NCBI GenBank assembly: GCA_017460065.1
Contig: JAFUBT010000002.1
Span: forward strand, 124,001-188,000
Source: Candidatus Saccharimonadota bacterium
Lineage (GTDB): Bacteria; Patescibacteriota; Saccharimonadia; Saccharimonadales; Saccharimonadaceae
Length of the DNA stretch: 64,000 nt
Direction: 5' to 3'
Shown piece after piece: positions 44,438 through 53,152 of this stretch. Position numbers and translations under genes: made by a program. Position 1 is the first letter of the stretch, and every line of letters begins with the position of its first letter. The notes beneath the pieces were generated by a model. The model was not told the origin of the DNA. It saw only the letters and a program-made list of their open reading frames with translations, and did not search any database.

Positions 44438-46123
44438 TTATTTTATAGTCTTCATTTGGTCGTCTGGAAACAATTGGTTAAAAACGTGGACAAATTGTTC
44501 GGCGGGATTCTTCGGCAAATTATCGTATTCAATGCTTTCAAGTACATCAAGGGCGTCGCGTATGGTAAAACCAAATATATCCCATCTCTGTTCCATGAAA
44601 TTAAAAATCCACGGATCTATTATGTCTGAATACTCTTCATCGGAAAACGCTTCGCTAATTCTTATGGGCATATCATGCCCATACTTTCTTTTCATGGCAT
44701 ATATTATGTCTTGAAATCTTTGGATATTATTGTGCTCAGCATCCCAAGTATATCTACCTCCGTAGTCGCTCGTAATAGTGCGCATGGTGGTAGGTGCGTA
44801 TAACAATTGAGACACGGCGTCGTTTGTCTCTTTATCACTTGGGATATGCAGACGCATATCTGAAGTCAGCCATCGATATCTAATAGTCCTATAATTCCTT
44901 GTTTCATCAACCATCTTTTTTGCAAGCATGCCTATAAATATCGCCGCCAGGGCTGGGCGAGCTCCATCATTTTTGTGATTCCGATTATCCTGAGCGTGCA
45001 ACATCTTATTCAGCAATACGCTCTCGGCCATGTCATACCCAGAACGTAATTTTACACTTAATTTCGATGGTAAATATTTTTCGATAAACCTTGTCGCATC
45101 GACTACTTTAGCATTTTCCAATGTTGCGCATATAATTTTCAAATCTGCGGGCACTATAACTCTCACGAAATTTAATTTCCTCAAAATTGAAAGCAACGAC
45201 AGGATATTAATCATATCGTCACCTTGCAATCTATCTATATCGTCGACGATAATATAAATGAGGTTGTGTTTGTTGGATTTCTTATATTGATTATTGAGAT
45301 CGAAAATGAGCTCGGCTGAAGGAACGCTCATTTTTCTATATTTTTTCACAAAACCAGCTAGGGTTTTTTGTGGGCTAGAGTCTAAATTACATATAATGGA
45401 ATTAATGATACTTGCCGCTTCTATCCCGAGTTCTAACATGGTGTCACCTAAGGCGCTTAGTATGTCATTCACGAATTCGTTAGTATTTCCTCCGTATTTA
45501 AATGCGGATTCATAAACGTACCTATTCTCGTTATTTCTATCCGTAAGCTCATCTATCGCAATCAGCAGAGATGTTGTCTTTCCAGCTCCCCACTTAGCGT
45601 CAATATTTAAAATATTTCTGCTATTAGATTTTTCGAAAAACTTTTTGATATTAGCGATATTTTCGTCTATGAGGTTCGCGACCATATCTTGCACTTGTCG
45701 TGGGACTTTTTCTTTGTCGCAGATATCTCTAGCGAGTTCAACCCTGGTGGGGGCGGGACTCCCGTATTTACGTTCTCCACTAAAAAGTCTAAGGATATAG
45801 CTCTTGTCACGAACGGCTACTTTTGGGGCCAGCAAATTACATATTCCGCGAAAAACAAAAAAAGAGAGTATACCCCATATGATGGCAAATATCGTATAGT
45901 ACGCCAATTTGTTCGCAAATGGCCATTCCAGAATTTTCTTCAAATAGGTATTAAGTATTGGGTAGGCTATATCAAAAAGCCTGTTCGCAAAATCAAAAAC
46001 TACATATAGCAACAGAATGCCCACTACGACGCAAATTATGGCCGCACGAACACATTTTATTCGCTTGTTGCGGGTTGGGGGCTTTTCGCAAGATAGTCTC
46101 ACGTTATTATTGTAACGTATCAT
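44438..46123 (-). CDS. Membrane-anchored KAP-family P-loop NTPase
   Basis: A 561-residue ATPase with two N-terminal membrane helices (about 25-50 and 72-95) followed by the KAP domain: Walker A IDAKWGAGKTTSLL, Walker B YIIVDDIDRLQ, and the family block RFIEKYLPSKLSV. KAP NTPases with membrane insertions are found in mobile and defence regions; some are implicated in membrane-linked anti-phage responses. The gene is much richer in A+T than the flanking housekeeping genes. It is bracketed by two related small ORFs (44292-44432 and 46278-46424). Confidence 0.87.
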   Translation of the reverse strand: MIRYNNNVRLSCEKPPTRNKRIKCVRAAIICVVVGILLLYVVFDFANRLFDIAYPILNTYLKKILEWPFANKLAYYTIFAIIWGILSFFVFRGICNLLAPKVAVRDKSYILRLFSGERKYGSPAPTRVELARDICDKEKVPRQVQDMVANLIDENIANIKKFFEKSNSRNILNIDAKWGAGKTTSLLIAIDELTDRNNENRYVYESAFKYGGNTNEFVNDILSALGDTMLELGIEAASIINSIICNLDSSPQKTLAGFVKKYRKMSVPSAELIFDLNNQYKKSNKHNLIYIIVDDIDRLQGDDMINILSLLSILRKLNFVRVIVPADLKIICATLENAKVVDATRFIEKYLPSKLSVKLRSGYDMAESVLLNKMLHAQDNRNHKNDGARPALAAIFIGMLAKKMVDETRNYRTIRYRWLTSDMRLHIPSDKETNDAVSQLLYAPTTMRTITSDYGGRYTWDAEHNNIQRFQDIIYAMKRKYGHDMPIRISEAFSDEEYSDIIDPWIFNFMEQRWDIFGFTIRDALDVLESIEYDNLPKNPAEQFVHVFNQLFPDDQMKTIK

Positions 46124-46277
46124 GCGATTATATTGTTCCTTATTGATATTACGCTTAGATTGCTAAGCTGCACAATAAAAATGCAGTGAGTATTCTTATT
46201 TTATTTTCTTTATTGCCACCGTGGATATAAGCTATTCCTTTACGTTAGTTCAATGTTCGCTTCCTTGTGATTCCTGA

Positions 46278-46424
46278 TTAGAACGTGGCGCCTACTAAAA
46301 CAGGGCAGTCCTTCTTCGGGATGGCCTTTGTCTTATGATTGTATTCCGGGCACGCAGCCAGCCAACCAACTGCCGCGTAGATACGGCACATCTGCCGTCG
46401 GCCTTCACGTCCAGAGTCTTTCAT
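46278..46424 (-). CDS. Small 48-residue protein (copy A)
   Basis: Encodes MKDSGREGRRQMCRIYAAVG, then WLAACPEYNHKTKAIPKKDC and PVLVGATF. No ribosome site is visible. It matters because a degenerate copy is at 44292-44432 and the two bracket the KAP ATPase gene. The Cys-rich middle and the PEYxxKxKxIPKKDxPxL core are conserved between copies. I know no family; it could be a fragment of a larger lost gene. Confidence 0.45.
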   Translation of the reverse strand: MKDSGREGRRQMCRIYAAVGWLAACPEYNHKTKAIPKKDCPVLVGATF

Positions 46425-46489
46425 GATGCACGTTCAGACGCGCAACGTTCACTCCCAAACTCGCCCCCAATCTTTGTTACAATATAAAT

Positions 46490-48271
46490 ATGTCGTCAGC
46501 TGAACTATTTAAAAATATCCCCACCAAAGTAAACGAGCTGTTGATAAACGTCGAGAATGGCCGGATCGGCTTGCCGGATTTGCAGCGGCCGTTCGAGTGG
46601 AATGACTCTAAGGTTAGAGATTTGCTCGATTCTATGATGAAGGGGTATCCTATAGGCTTTATTATGCTCTGGTCTTCGCCAGACAAATATGAGAATGTTG
46701 GGTATATTGGCGAGAACGACAAAACATATGACGCTCCAGAAGATTTGGTGATTGACGGGCAGCAACGTCTTACCGCCTTGTTAGCTGCAATGCACGGAGT
46801 TATCGTTCGAGACAAAAAGTACAAAGAACGCCGCATCCGCATTTCCTATAATCCGATTTCAAAGGAATTCGCCGTTTGGTCTCAGGCGTACGAAAAAAGT
46901 CCAGAGTGGATTAGCGCGATTAGCGACGTATTTATGGCCGACAGGGGGCATAAGATTCCAGAGTTTCGACGGGCCTTCGTCGCTGCTTATAATGAGGGGC
47001 GCACTAAAAACAACTTACCCGAGTTGTCCAGTGAGGAAGAGTACCAGATTGAGCAGAATATTAACGACCTACTGAATCTTAAAGAATATGCCCTACCGGA
47101 AATCAAAATTTTTGATAATGCCAGCGAAGAGGATGTCGCGGATATTTTCGTGAGGGTTAACTCTGGCGGCAAAAAACTGAACGAGACAAACTTTATCGAA
47201 ACGTTGCTCGCCGTATACGATAATGACGCTTACGAAAAGATTGAGACATTCTGTTCTGATTCAAGGATTCCTACGAAGAACACGTCTTATAATAATATTC
47301 TTGAAGTCGACCCAGTACATCTCATTCGCGTCGCAGTCGGCGTTGGTTTTCGTCGAGCAAGGCTGCGTTATGCGTATATGTTGCTCCGCGGTAAAGATTT
47401 AAGGACCGGCGAGACAAACCAGGAGACTCGAGCAGAGAATTTGCGTATCTTCAGAGACGCCCTGGAAAAAGCCACAAAGCTTAATGACTGGCATGCGTTT
47501 TTGAATATGTTTGCACGAGCTGGGTACCTAAACAAGAGTTTTATCGCGTCATCGAACGCTGTCGTGTTCGGTTATGTTCTGTATCTAATCGGAAAATATG
47601 ACTACGATCTATCGTCTTCCGAATTGCAACACATAATTCCGCGTTGGATTTTTATGTCTACGATCACTTCTTTCTATTCCGGTTCGACAGAGTCAGAGGT
47701 CGAAAAACAGTTTGCAGACATGCGGAATATCAACACGAAAGAAGAATATATTACGTATCTTGATGGGGGTATTACCTCTGCGATGACTGAAGATTTCTTC
47801 AATATTACGTTACCGCAACGCATGACGACGTCGGCAGCAACTTCCCCGGAATGGTATGGTTATATTGCGGCAATCAATGTTTTAGGAAAGCCTATGTTCC
47901 TTAGTACCGTGCCTGTAGCTAACCATTTAATTCCTGGGGCAAGTGGCACTAAGAACTCCATTGATAAGCACCACATTTTTCCAAAAAAATACCTTGAGAG
48001 GCTCGGGTATGACAGTAACCGTGACAGGAATCAAATCGCCAACTTCACCTATATCGATTATCAGACGAATATTGAGATAAGCGATGATCCGCCCGCGGAC
48101 TATGTTAAAAAATATCGCCAGCGGCTCGGGGAAAAACGATACAAGGAAACCTGTTTCGAAAACGCGCTACCGCTAAACTTCGAGACGATGGGCTACAAGG
48201 AATTTCTCGATAGGCGGAGAATCCTTATGGCGCAAAAAGTGCGCGAGGCGTATATAGAATTGTCTAAATAG
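46490..48271 (+). CDS. DUF262/HNH protein (GmrSD-like)
   Basis: A 593-residue protein. The N-terminal DUF262 (ParB-like) domain has LPDLQRPFEWNDSKVRDLLD, GYPIGFIMLW and the signature VIDGQQRLTALL. The C-terminus has an HNH-like nuclease motif IDKHHIFPKKYLERLG with NQIANFTYID. This is the layout of single-chain GmrSD and related type IV (modification-dependent) restriction enzymes. A TACAAT box ends six bases before the ATG, so the message is leaderless. It is divergent from the small ORF and KAP gene. Confidence 0.88.
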   Translation: MSSAELFKNIPTKVNELLINVENGRIGLPDLQRPFEWNDSKVRDLLDSMMKGYPIGFIMLWSSPDKYENVGYIGENDKTYDAPEDLVIDGQQRLTALLAAMHGVIVRDKKYKERRIRISYNPISKEFAVWSQAYEKSPEWISAISDVFMADRGHKIPEFRRAFVAAYNEGRTKNNLPELSSEEEYQIEQNINDLLNLKEYALPEIKIFDNASEEDVADIFVRVNSGGKKLNETNFIETLLAVYDNDAYEKIETFCSDSRIPTKNTSYNNILEVDPVHLIRVAVGVGFRRARLRYAYMLLRGKDLRTGETNQETRAENLRIFRDALEKATKLNDWHAFLNMFARAGYLNKSFIASSNAVVFGYVLYLIGKYDYDLSSSELQHIIPRWIFMSTITSFYSGSTESEVEKQFADMRNINTKEEYITYLDGGITSAMTEDFFNITLPQRMTTSAATSPEWYGYIAAINVLGKPMFLSTVPVANHLIPGASGTKNSIDKHHIFPKKYLERLGYDSNRDRNQIANFTYIDYQTNIEISDDPPADYVKKYRQRLGEKRYKETCFENALPLNFETMGYKEFLDRRRILMAQKVREAYIELSK

Positions 48272-48274
48272 CCT

Positions 48275-48649
48275 CTACCCATCCGACAACAAATAACTCT
48301 TCTTAATTAACTCGAACACCAAATCATCCGGCAGGGCGCCGTCCAGCAAAACTGTAATCCAATGATTCTTGTTCATGTGGTAGGCCGGGAAGATGCGGTC
48401 GCTCGTCTCGGCGAAATCGTAGGTCTGATTTTTATCAAACTTTAGATTAATTATCTCCGCATCCGCGTCGTCCGCCAACCCTAAGCTTTTACGTGGCACC
48501 ACGCCAACCAGGGCAAACCATTTGCGATTATTCCCATGACGAAAAATCGCATAATTCGGATAACGTTCTGGCCACAGAAACTCCGGCTCGGCGCCGTATT
48601 CAGCCCGAATATGCTCGATTATTCTATTAGTCTGCTCGCTTTTGTGCAT
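48275..48649 (-). CDS. MmcQ/YjbR-family protein
   Basis: A 124-residue YjbR-fold protein: PEFLWPERYPNYAIFRH, KWFALVG, LKFDKNQT, and the C-terminal HMNKNHWITVLLDGALPDD. The fold resembles a double-wing DNA-binding motif but function is unproven. GGAGG precedes the ATG. Convergent with the DUF262 gene, three bases apart. An extended -10 TGCTATAAT lies about 55 bases upstream. Confidence 0.88.
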   Translation of the reverse strand: MHKSEQTNRIIEHIRAEYGAEPEFLWPERYPNYAIFRHGNNRKWFALVGVVPRKSLGLADDADAEIINLKFDKNQTYDFAETSDRIFPAYHMNKNHWITVLLDGALPDDLVFELIKKSYLLSDG

Positions 48650-48825
48650 CCTATACCTCCGACATAACCCTTTGTGAGAACAAAAATAATCGATATTCTT
48701 CTACAATTATAGCATTCCGCTTACTCGTCCTGTGCGCCGCGGCTTTAATGAACATGTTTTAGCATGCTGCGTCATCCGGCAAACACCCACACGCAAACAA
48801 TGCGCAGGATGGGTCGAAAGAGCAA

Positions 48826-48852
48826 GAAAAAGCCCCGACTAATGCCGGGGCT
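48826..48852 (-). terminator. Terminator of the pgeF-like operon
   Basis: Minus strand AGCCCCG/CGGGGCT stem followed by TTTTT. Confidence 0.88.
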
Positions 48853-48879
48853 TTCGTAATGGTTATTGCTTGGTGCCTG

Positions 48880-49332
48880 CTAGAATCCTTTTGTAATCGT
48901 AACGCCGTCGGGGAAATACCGAACTTCAGTATCGTCGCTATCCTTTTGAGAGTCAGAAGATTTGTCATTTTCGGCTAGAATATAATATTCATGCATTTCG
49001 CCATCCTCGTCCACGACGACAATCTTAGAGCCTTTCTCTCGTGCGTCTGAAATCAGCTCTGATTCTTCTACGCAGCTAAACAGGCTAAAACCTCGCTCTT
49101 GAGCCCAGTTTTCAAGTGCAGCACAGGTCGCTATGAGGCCCCAGGTAATACCGCTAATAGCTAAAATAGCTACAACGACAATCGCGATTCGAGCTAAGAC
49201 TCTTGCCAGCCTATTGGCGATGATTCCAGCTTCATCGAAGGCGACGACAAAGGCATAGAAAAACGTTATCGTGCATAATACAATGTATGTCGCTCCTATT
49301 ACGATCATTAGAACGATTGTCCAGAAAAACAT
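48880..49332 (-). CDS. Two-helix membrane protein with acidic tail
   Basis: A 150-residue protein with two membrane helices (about 1-32 and 44-70), a Cys pair, and an acidic Ser/Asp-rich C-terminal part. I recognise no family. It follows the laccase-domain gene by about a dozen bases and shares its terminator. The ATG at 49332 has AGGTGG seven bases upstream; an ATG two codons earlier is the alternative. Confidence 0.65.
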   Translation of the reverse strand: MFFWTIVLMIVIGATYIVLCTITFFYAFVVAFDEAGIIANRLARVLARIAIVVVAILAISGITWGLIATCAALENWAQERGFSLFSCVEESELISDAREKGSKIVVVDEDGEMHEYYILAENDKSSDSQKDSDDTEVRYFPDGVTITKGF

Positions 49333-49350
49333 AACCATTCCACCTTTCTG

Positions 49351-50427
49351 CTACTTCTTCGTCACGACCAACAAATTAGCGGCGTTTGACCGCGTCATCT
49401 GCGGCGCGTCATCTGCGTCCAGTTCAACGAAGTCATCGGGGCTAATTGTGCAACCTCGTACTTCTCTGTCAGCGGCAAAATACGGATTCTTACATTCAGC
49501 GGGGCGTGCCAGCCGATAGCTTTGCAGCAACGGAGAGTCCGTCGTCAATGACGTCAGGGCGATATTATGCTTTTTGACACCATGACGAATCAGTTCTTTA
49601 ACGACTACCTTCGTCAAGCTGAGATGCTCGCCGTTGATGCAGTCAGAAAAACCCTGCTCGCGCAGCTGCTCCAGCCAAATCTTGCCGGTGCCACCCAGAG
49701 TAAGCGTGCGGCTGCTGATTGCCGGAAACAGTGTTACCGTCAAATCTTCCGGCATGGAGCCGAACTGTTTATTCATCTGCTCAATAGTGGTCGCAATGAT
49801 AGATTTGCCGCCCGCGCAGTTTTCGGAGAGTCCAGTGGCGTTTTTGTAGGCGGCATGGAATACCCCTACCGCGCCGGTTCTCTTGTCCTCAATCCTCGCC
49901 AGGGCGCAATCCGCCGCGTAGGCAATCAAGCTTACGCCAGGAGTGTTGGTAATCATGGCATCAGCGCGCAGCTGCATTGGCTCATTGAATAACCGATAAT
50001 CTTTCGATGCGATAAAGCCATCGTCGTTGCCCGACGCTGGATTTACTAATCGAATCCCCTCCTCGTCCACCAGGATCACCTGATTAGTCATGTAGATTAA
50101 CCGTGTCGAGTAAGAGAGATCCGGTTGCTCCACTGTGGCGTGAAGCAGCATCAAAGTATTTACCGTGTCAGACTCGGCGTTCGCGTAGCTTTGTTTGTAG
50201 AGGTTAAACCCTACATCGGCAGCTATATAACGCGTGCCGTCGCCTTGGTAAAACCGCCCCTCACTCAAAGGCATAAATGCGCACGAAACTTGCGTTTCTG
50301 ACACGAGAGTGCGGACATAGTTCTTGTTGGCTCTAGTTCTCCACAAAGGTGGGACGCTGCCAAACTTAAATGCGCCAAAAGAGCGATTAAGTTCTAGCCA
50401 GCCACTTCGAATATTTGGCCTGTTCAA
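49351..50427 (-). CDS. Laccase-domain protein of the YfiH/PgeF family
   Basis: A 358-residue protein. The C-terminal two thirds have the family pattern DAMITNTPGVSLIAYAADC (catalytic Cys) and GVFHAAYKNATG (catalytic His), with ISSRTL later. Members were called polyphenol oxidases; newer work assigns purine nucleoside phosphorylase/deaminase or peptidoglycan-editing roles. The N-terminal 130 residues are longer than usual. The start appears to be TTG at 50427, seven bases after GGAGG; an ATG four bases earlier is in another frame and gives only a 14-residue peptide. A consensus promoter and attenuator-like leader precede it. Confidence 0.75.
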   Translation of the reverse strand: MNRPNIRSGWLELNRSFGAFKFGSVPPLWRTRANKNYVRTLVSETQVSCAFMPLSEGRFYQGDGTRYIAADVGFNLYKQSYANAESDTVNTLMLLHATVEQPDLSYSTRLIYMTNQVILVDEEGIRLVNPASGNDDGFIASKDYRLFNEPMQLRADAMITNTPGVSLIAYAADCALARIEDKRTGAVGVFHAAYKNATGLSENCAGGKSIIATTIEQMNKQFGSMPEDLTVTLFPAISSRTLTLGGTGKIWLEQLREQGFSDCINGEHLSLTKVVVKELIRHGVKKHNIALTSLTTDSPLLQSYRLARPAECKNPYFAADREVRGCTISPDDFVELDADDAPQMTRSNAANLLVVTKK

Positions 50428-50468
50428 ACATATTCCTCCTCAGATATTTTTCAATATGTATTTAGCGA

Positions 50469-50546
50469 ACCTATCTGCGGAAAAACAATAACTGCCACAG
50501 ATAGGTAGAAGCCTGAAAAAATCAGACGCCTGTCTATCTGTGGCAG
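50469..50546 (-). promoter_or_regulatory. Attenuator-like leader of the laccase-domain gene
   Basis: On the minus strand a 13-base stem CTGCCACAGATAG/CTATCTGTGGCAG is followed by TTATTGTTTTT, resembling an intrinsic terminator. A downstream CAGATAGGT (50477-50469) can pair with ACCTATCTG (50506-50498) of the same stem, giving an alternative structure that would disrupt it. Confidence 0.6.
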
Positions 50547-50597
50547 CGCAATAGCCATATTAAGGACCTATTCCCATTCCTACGTGAATCACCTTTT

Positions 50598-50626
50598 ATT
50601 ATAGCACAAGTAAGACTAAATGTCAA
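50598..50626 (-). promoter_or_regulatory. Consensus promoter of the laccase-domain operon
   Basis: Minus strand TTGACA (50626-50621), 17-base spacer, TATAAT (50603-50598), with an extended TGC before the -10. Transcription would start near 50590, giving a leader of about 160 bases. Confidence 0.85.
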
Positions 50627-50667
50627 GAAAACAGGCGCAAACTCGCAAAATCTCGACCATCTTGCCG

Positions 50668-50856
50668 CTAGGCGCCATAGACCGTCGCGTCAGCACTATC
50701 AATTTGACCTACGAGCTCTTTAAGGCTAATGCGCGTTTCGAGTGAAGGTGACTTTTCCATTGGCTCTATCGTATCAGCCCGCGTAGAGTAATGGAAGATT
50801 TTATGCCTGTGCGGCAGCCCGTCGTCGCATTTTTTTCTTGCCAAAACCACAAGCAT
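50668..50856 (-). CDS. Possible small hypothetical protein
   Basis: A 62-residue open frame without a recognised domain. A TACAAT abuts the ATG directly, closer than elsewhere, and there is no ribosome site. The stretch 50628-50954 otherwise holds no gene I can support; this frame may be chance. Confidence 0.25.
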   Translation of the reverse strand: MLVVLARKKCDDGLPHRHKIFHYSTRADTIEPMEKSPSLETRISLKELVGQIDSADATVYGA

Positions 50857-50954
50857 ATTGTATATTCAAGGGTAGTGTAGAGTTAAAACAAACATTATTT
50901 TTTAACAACTTGGGCTAGGAAAAAACATAAAGGGGAACAAGCGTTAAAGGTCAA

Positions 50955-53054
50955 ATGCTGAAGTTTTTTCACCGCCTCAAGCAACAAAAGGGTCAAATAG
51001 GAATGGGTCTACAAAAACATCAGCTCCGGGGGAGGGTATATTATAAGTTTTTAACGCTTGGCATACTCAGTGTCATCGGTCTTGGATTATTTAACTCATC
51101 AAGTGCTTCTGCGCTAGATGGGTTTTCGTTTTCAGATATTCTTAACCAGCAACAAGCACAAAGAGAACAGCTACTGTCTTATCTTGCCAATCCGTTCGGC
51201 ATGAGTTCGGGCTGTGAATCCACAAATCCGGACAGCACCATCAGTTGCAATGAAAGCCTGTTCCCAGAGCTTCTGTATAACCGCATCACTGACGGCACGA
51301 AACTTTATGGCCATGATGGTAAGGGTACCATATTTGCGGATAATAACGTAATTGTCGGTGGTAATCCCCAAATTGGGGTGATTAAACCAGGAGAAGTTCT
51401 TCGATTCTCTGCTGAGCTATTGCCGGAACGTTATATGGATGACGCTCCTGATAGGCCCATTGTCTCATACCAAATAATGACGACATTCTCACAGGGGCTT
51501 CAGCCAGATTTGACGTCGCTGTCAATCAAAGTAGGCGACAAAGAGCTTTCATCTGAAGATTATTCTGTCGAAGTGCTCGAGTTTTCCGGCGATGAAGCAC
51601 TATTGTTTGGCATAAGCTCTGCATTTGAAATAAAAATCGATTGGGGACAATACGATGAAGATAATCATGCAATTGAATCCTTCTTATACCCCGAAGATGC
51701 GCCGATCCTAATCACATATTCTGCCAAAGTGGCTCCTGAGGCTCCCGCAAAGGTGCATAGCGCAAATATATACGCACCCACATATTACGACTCTGGGCAA
51801 GAGAAGACTGACGACAGCAGCGAATCTGATCTATTCTCTCCGACCTATAAAGCTACCGCTTATACCAGAGGCGGAATAATCATACGCAGAGTTGACGTTA
51901 ACGGTAATCCCGTGAGGGGCGCTAAGTACACTGTTGACGGAGTAAGTGCCAGCAAGAGTTCTACTCGGGAGGCGTATGAATACAACCCTAAGGGCGGCAT
52001 TAAGGAATTCACGACCAACGAGAAAGGGGAAATTATAATCATTGGTGTGCCGGAAGGTGTGTATGAGGCTCGCGAATTATATTCGCCCGACGGTAGTTCT
52101 CCCGGCGAATCGAGCATCTCAAGAACCGTTGATTTGCTTAGTTCTGATGTTGCTCAGTATAGTAGTGCAACTGTCAGAAGTATGTTTGGCATTGATTCTA
52201 CTGACACTGCAAAATCTTACGAAGACGGGACGATACTATCATCGGGTCTTGCTATGGAAAGAATAGCCCTTCAATGGGACGAAGCGCTTGAAGCTTACAA
52301 GTATGGCGACGGTGAAATACTAGTCCGTAAAGAGGGTGATTCGTATAAGATAAGTGTAAGTAGCTCTTACGAGAACTACGAGGTTAACACTAAATACGAC
52401 GAGAATAACGCCGAGCATTATGGCCTCACGTGGATTTCGGACGACCAGCAGCGATTTGAACCCCTGAAAGACAGAACCAATATAACACTTAGTGATGATG
52501 GAAAAACGGCGATCGTAAAATTTGATGCAGAGTATGAGTTTACCTATGATGCGGCGGATGGCTGTTACCATGGGAGTCTACCTATCTGGTCCAATCAGCC
52601 GCTCGAAATCCTCTGTAAAAACGGAGATTATTATCATTTAAAAGGTTCTACAGAAGGTAATGACCTGTATTCTATAACACATTATTTAACCTACAAATAT
52701 AACGAGACTGCTGGACACTATATCGTGGACGCACCCCAAGCAATTTATACCATCTCCCAAGATGACGGCGACACAATATCTTTGTCAATGGACCTGGCCA
52801 TATTGTATGTTCCTAGCGAGCAAACTACTCTCACTTTAGGACCGAGTGACGGGGTTAGCCGATTTGGCTTCAAGTCTTCAATCGTAGAAAACTTCGTGCC
52901 CGCTACGCTCTTCCTCTTTCGTACTGGCGATAATACCCCTGAAGATACTCCAAATCCGCAAACCAGTGACGTGGTCCTTGAGACGGTAGTCATCGCCGGC
53001 ATAGGTCTCGCGCCAGCCTTCGTCCTACGCAAACGACTAGCCAAAAGGCCATAA
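50955..53054 (+). CDS. Sortase-type (NPQTS) surface protein with SpaA-like domain
   Basis: A 699-residue surface protein. The signal peptide is about residues 28-53 (FLTLGILSVIGLGLF then SSASALDG); with the alternative start at 51003 it would have normal length. A large unique region (about 55-300) precedes a SpaA/prealbumin-like domain (about 308-400; GGIIIRRVDVNGNPVRGAKY, GVPEGVYEARE), then an unknown repeat-like part and a sorting signal NPQTS (667-671), hydrophobic helix and Arg/Lys tail. NPQT-type signals are used by class B and related sortases. Co-directional with the pilin-like gene after it. Confidence 0.82.
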   Translation: MLKFFHRLKQQKGQIGMGLQKHQLRGRVYYKFLTLGILSVIGLGLFNSSSASALDGFSFSDILNQQQAQREQLLSYLANPFGMSSGCESTNPDSTISCNESLFPELLYNRITDGTKLYGHDGKGTIFADNNVIVGGNPQIGVIKPGEVLRFSAELLPERYMDDAPDRPIVSYQIMTTFSQGLQPDLTSLSIKVGDKELSSEDYSVEVLEFSGDEALLFGISSAFEIKIDWGQYDEDNHAIESFLYPEDAPILITYSAKVAPEAPAKVHSANIYAPTYYDSGQEKTDDSSESDLFSPTYKATAYTRGGIIIRRVDVNGNPVRGAKYTVDGVSASKSSTREAYEYNPKGGIKEFTTNEKGEIIIIGVPEGVYEARELYSPDGSSPGESSISRTVDLLSSDVAQYSSATVRSMFGIDSTDTAKSYEDGTILSSGLAMERIALQWDEALEAYKYGDGEILVRKEGDSYKISVSSSYENYEVNTKYDENNAEHYGLTWISDDQQRFEPLKDRTNITLSDDGKTAIVKFDAEYEFTYDAADGCYHGSLPIWSNQPLEILCKNGDYYHLKGSTEGNDLYSITHYLTYKYNETAGHYIVDAPQAIYTISQDDGDTISLSMDLAILYVPSEQTTLTLGPSDGVSRFGFKSSIVENFVPATLFLFRTGDNTPEDTPNPQTSDVVLETVVIAGIGLAPAFVLRKRLAKRP

Positions 53055-53152
53055 CGTATGCGGGGGCTGAAACCGCCGAGAAAAAGGTGCGCTAAAGTTC
53101 AATGCGAATCGCTTAGCGATATTAAACAATAAAAACAAAAAGGAGAAAAACA

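Noticed and set aside
48759-48968. 69-residue minus-strand frame past the terminator
   Set aside because: It crosses a good intrinsic terminator and overlaps the 48880 gene in another frame.
50412-50456. 14-residue peptide from an ATG four bases before the laccase-domain start
   Set aside because: Its spacing from GGAGG is too short; the TTG start has the better spacing, so I do not list a leader peptide.
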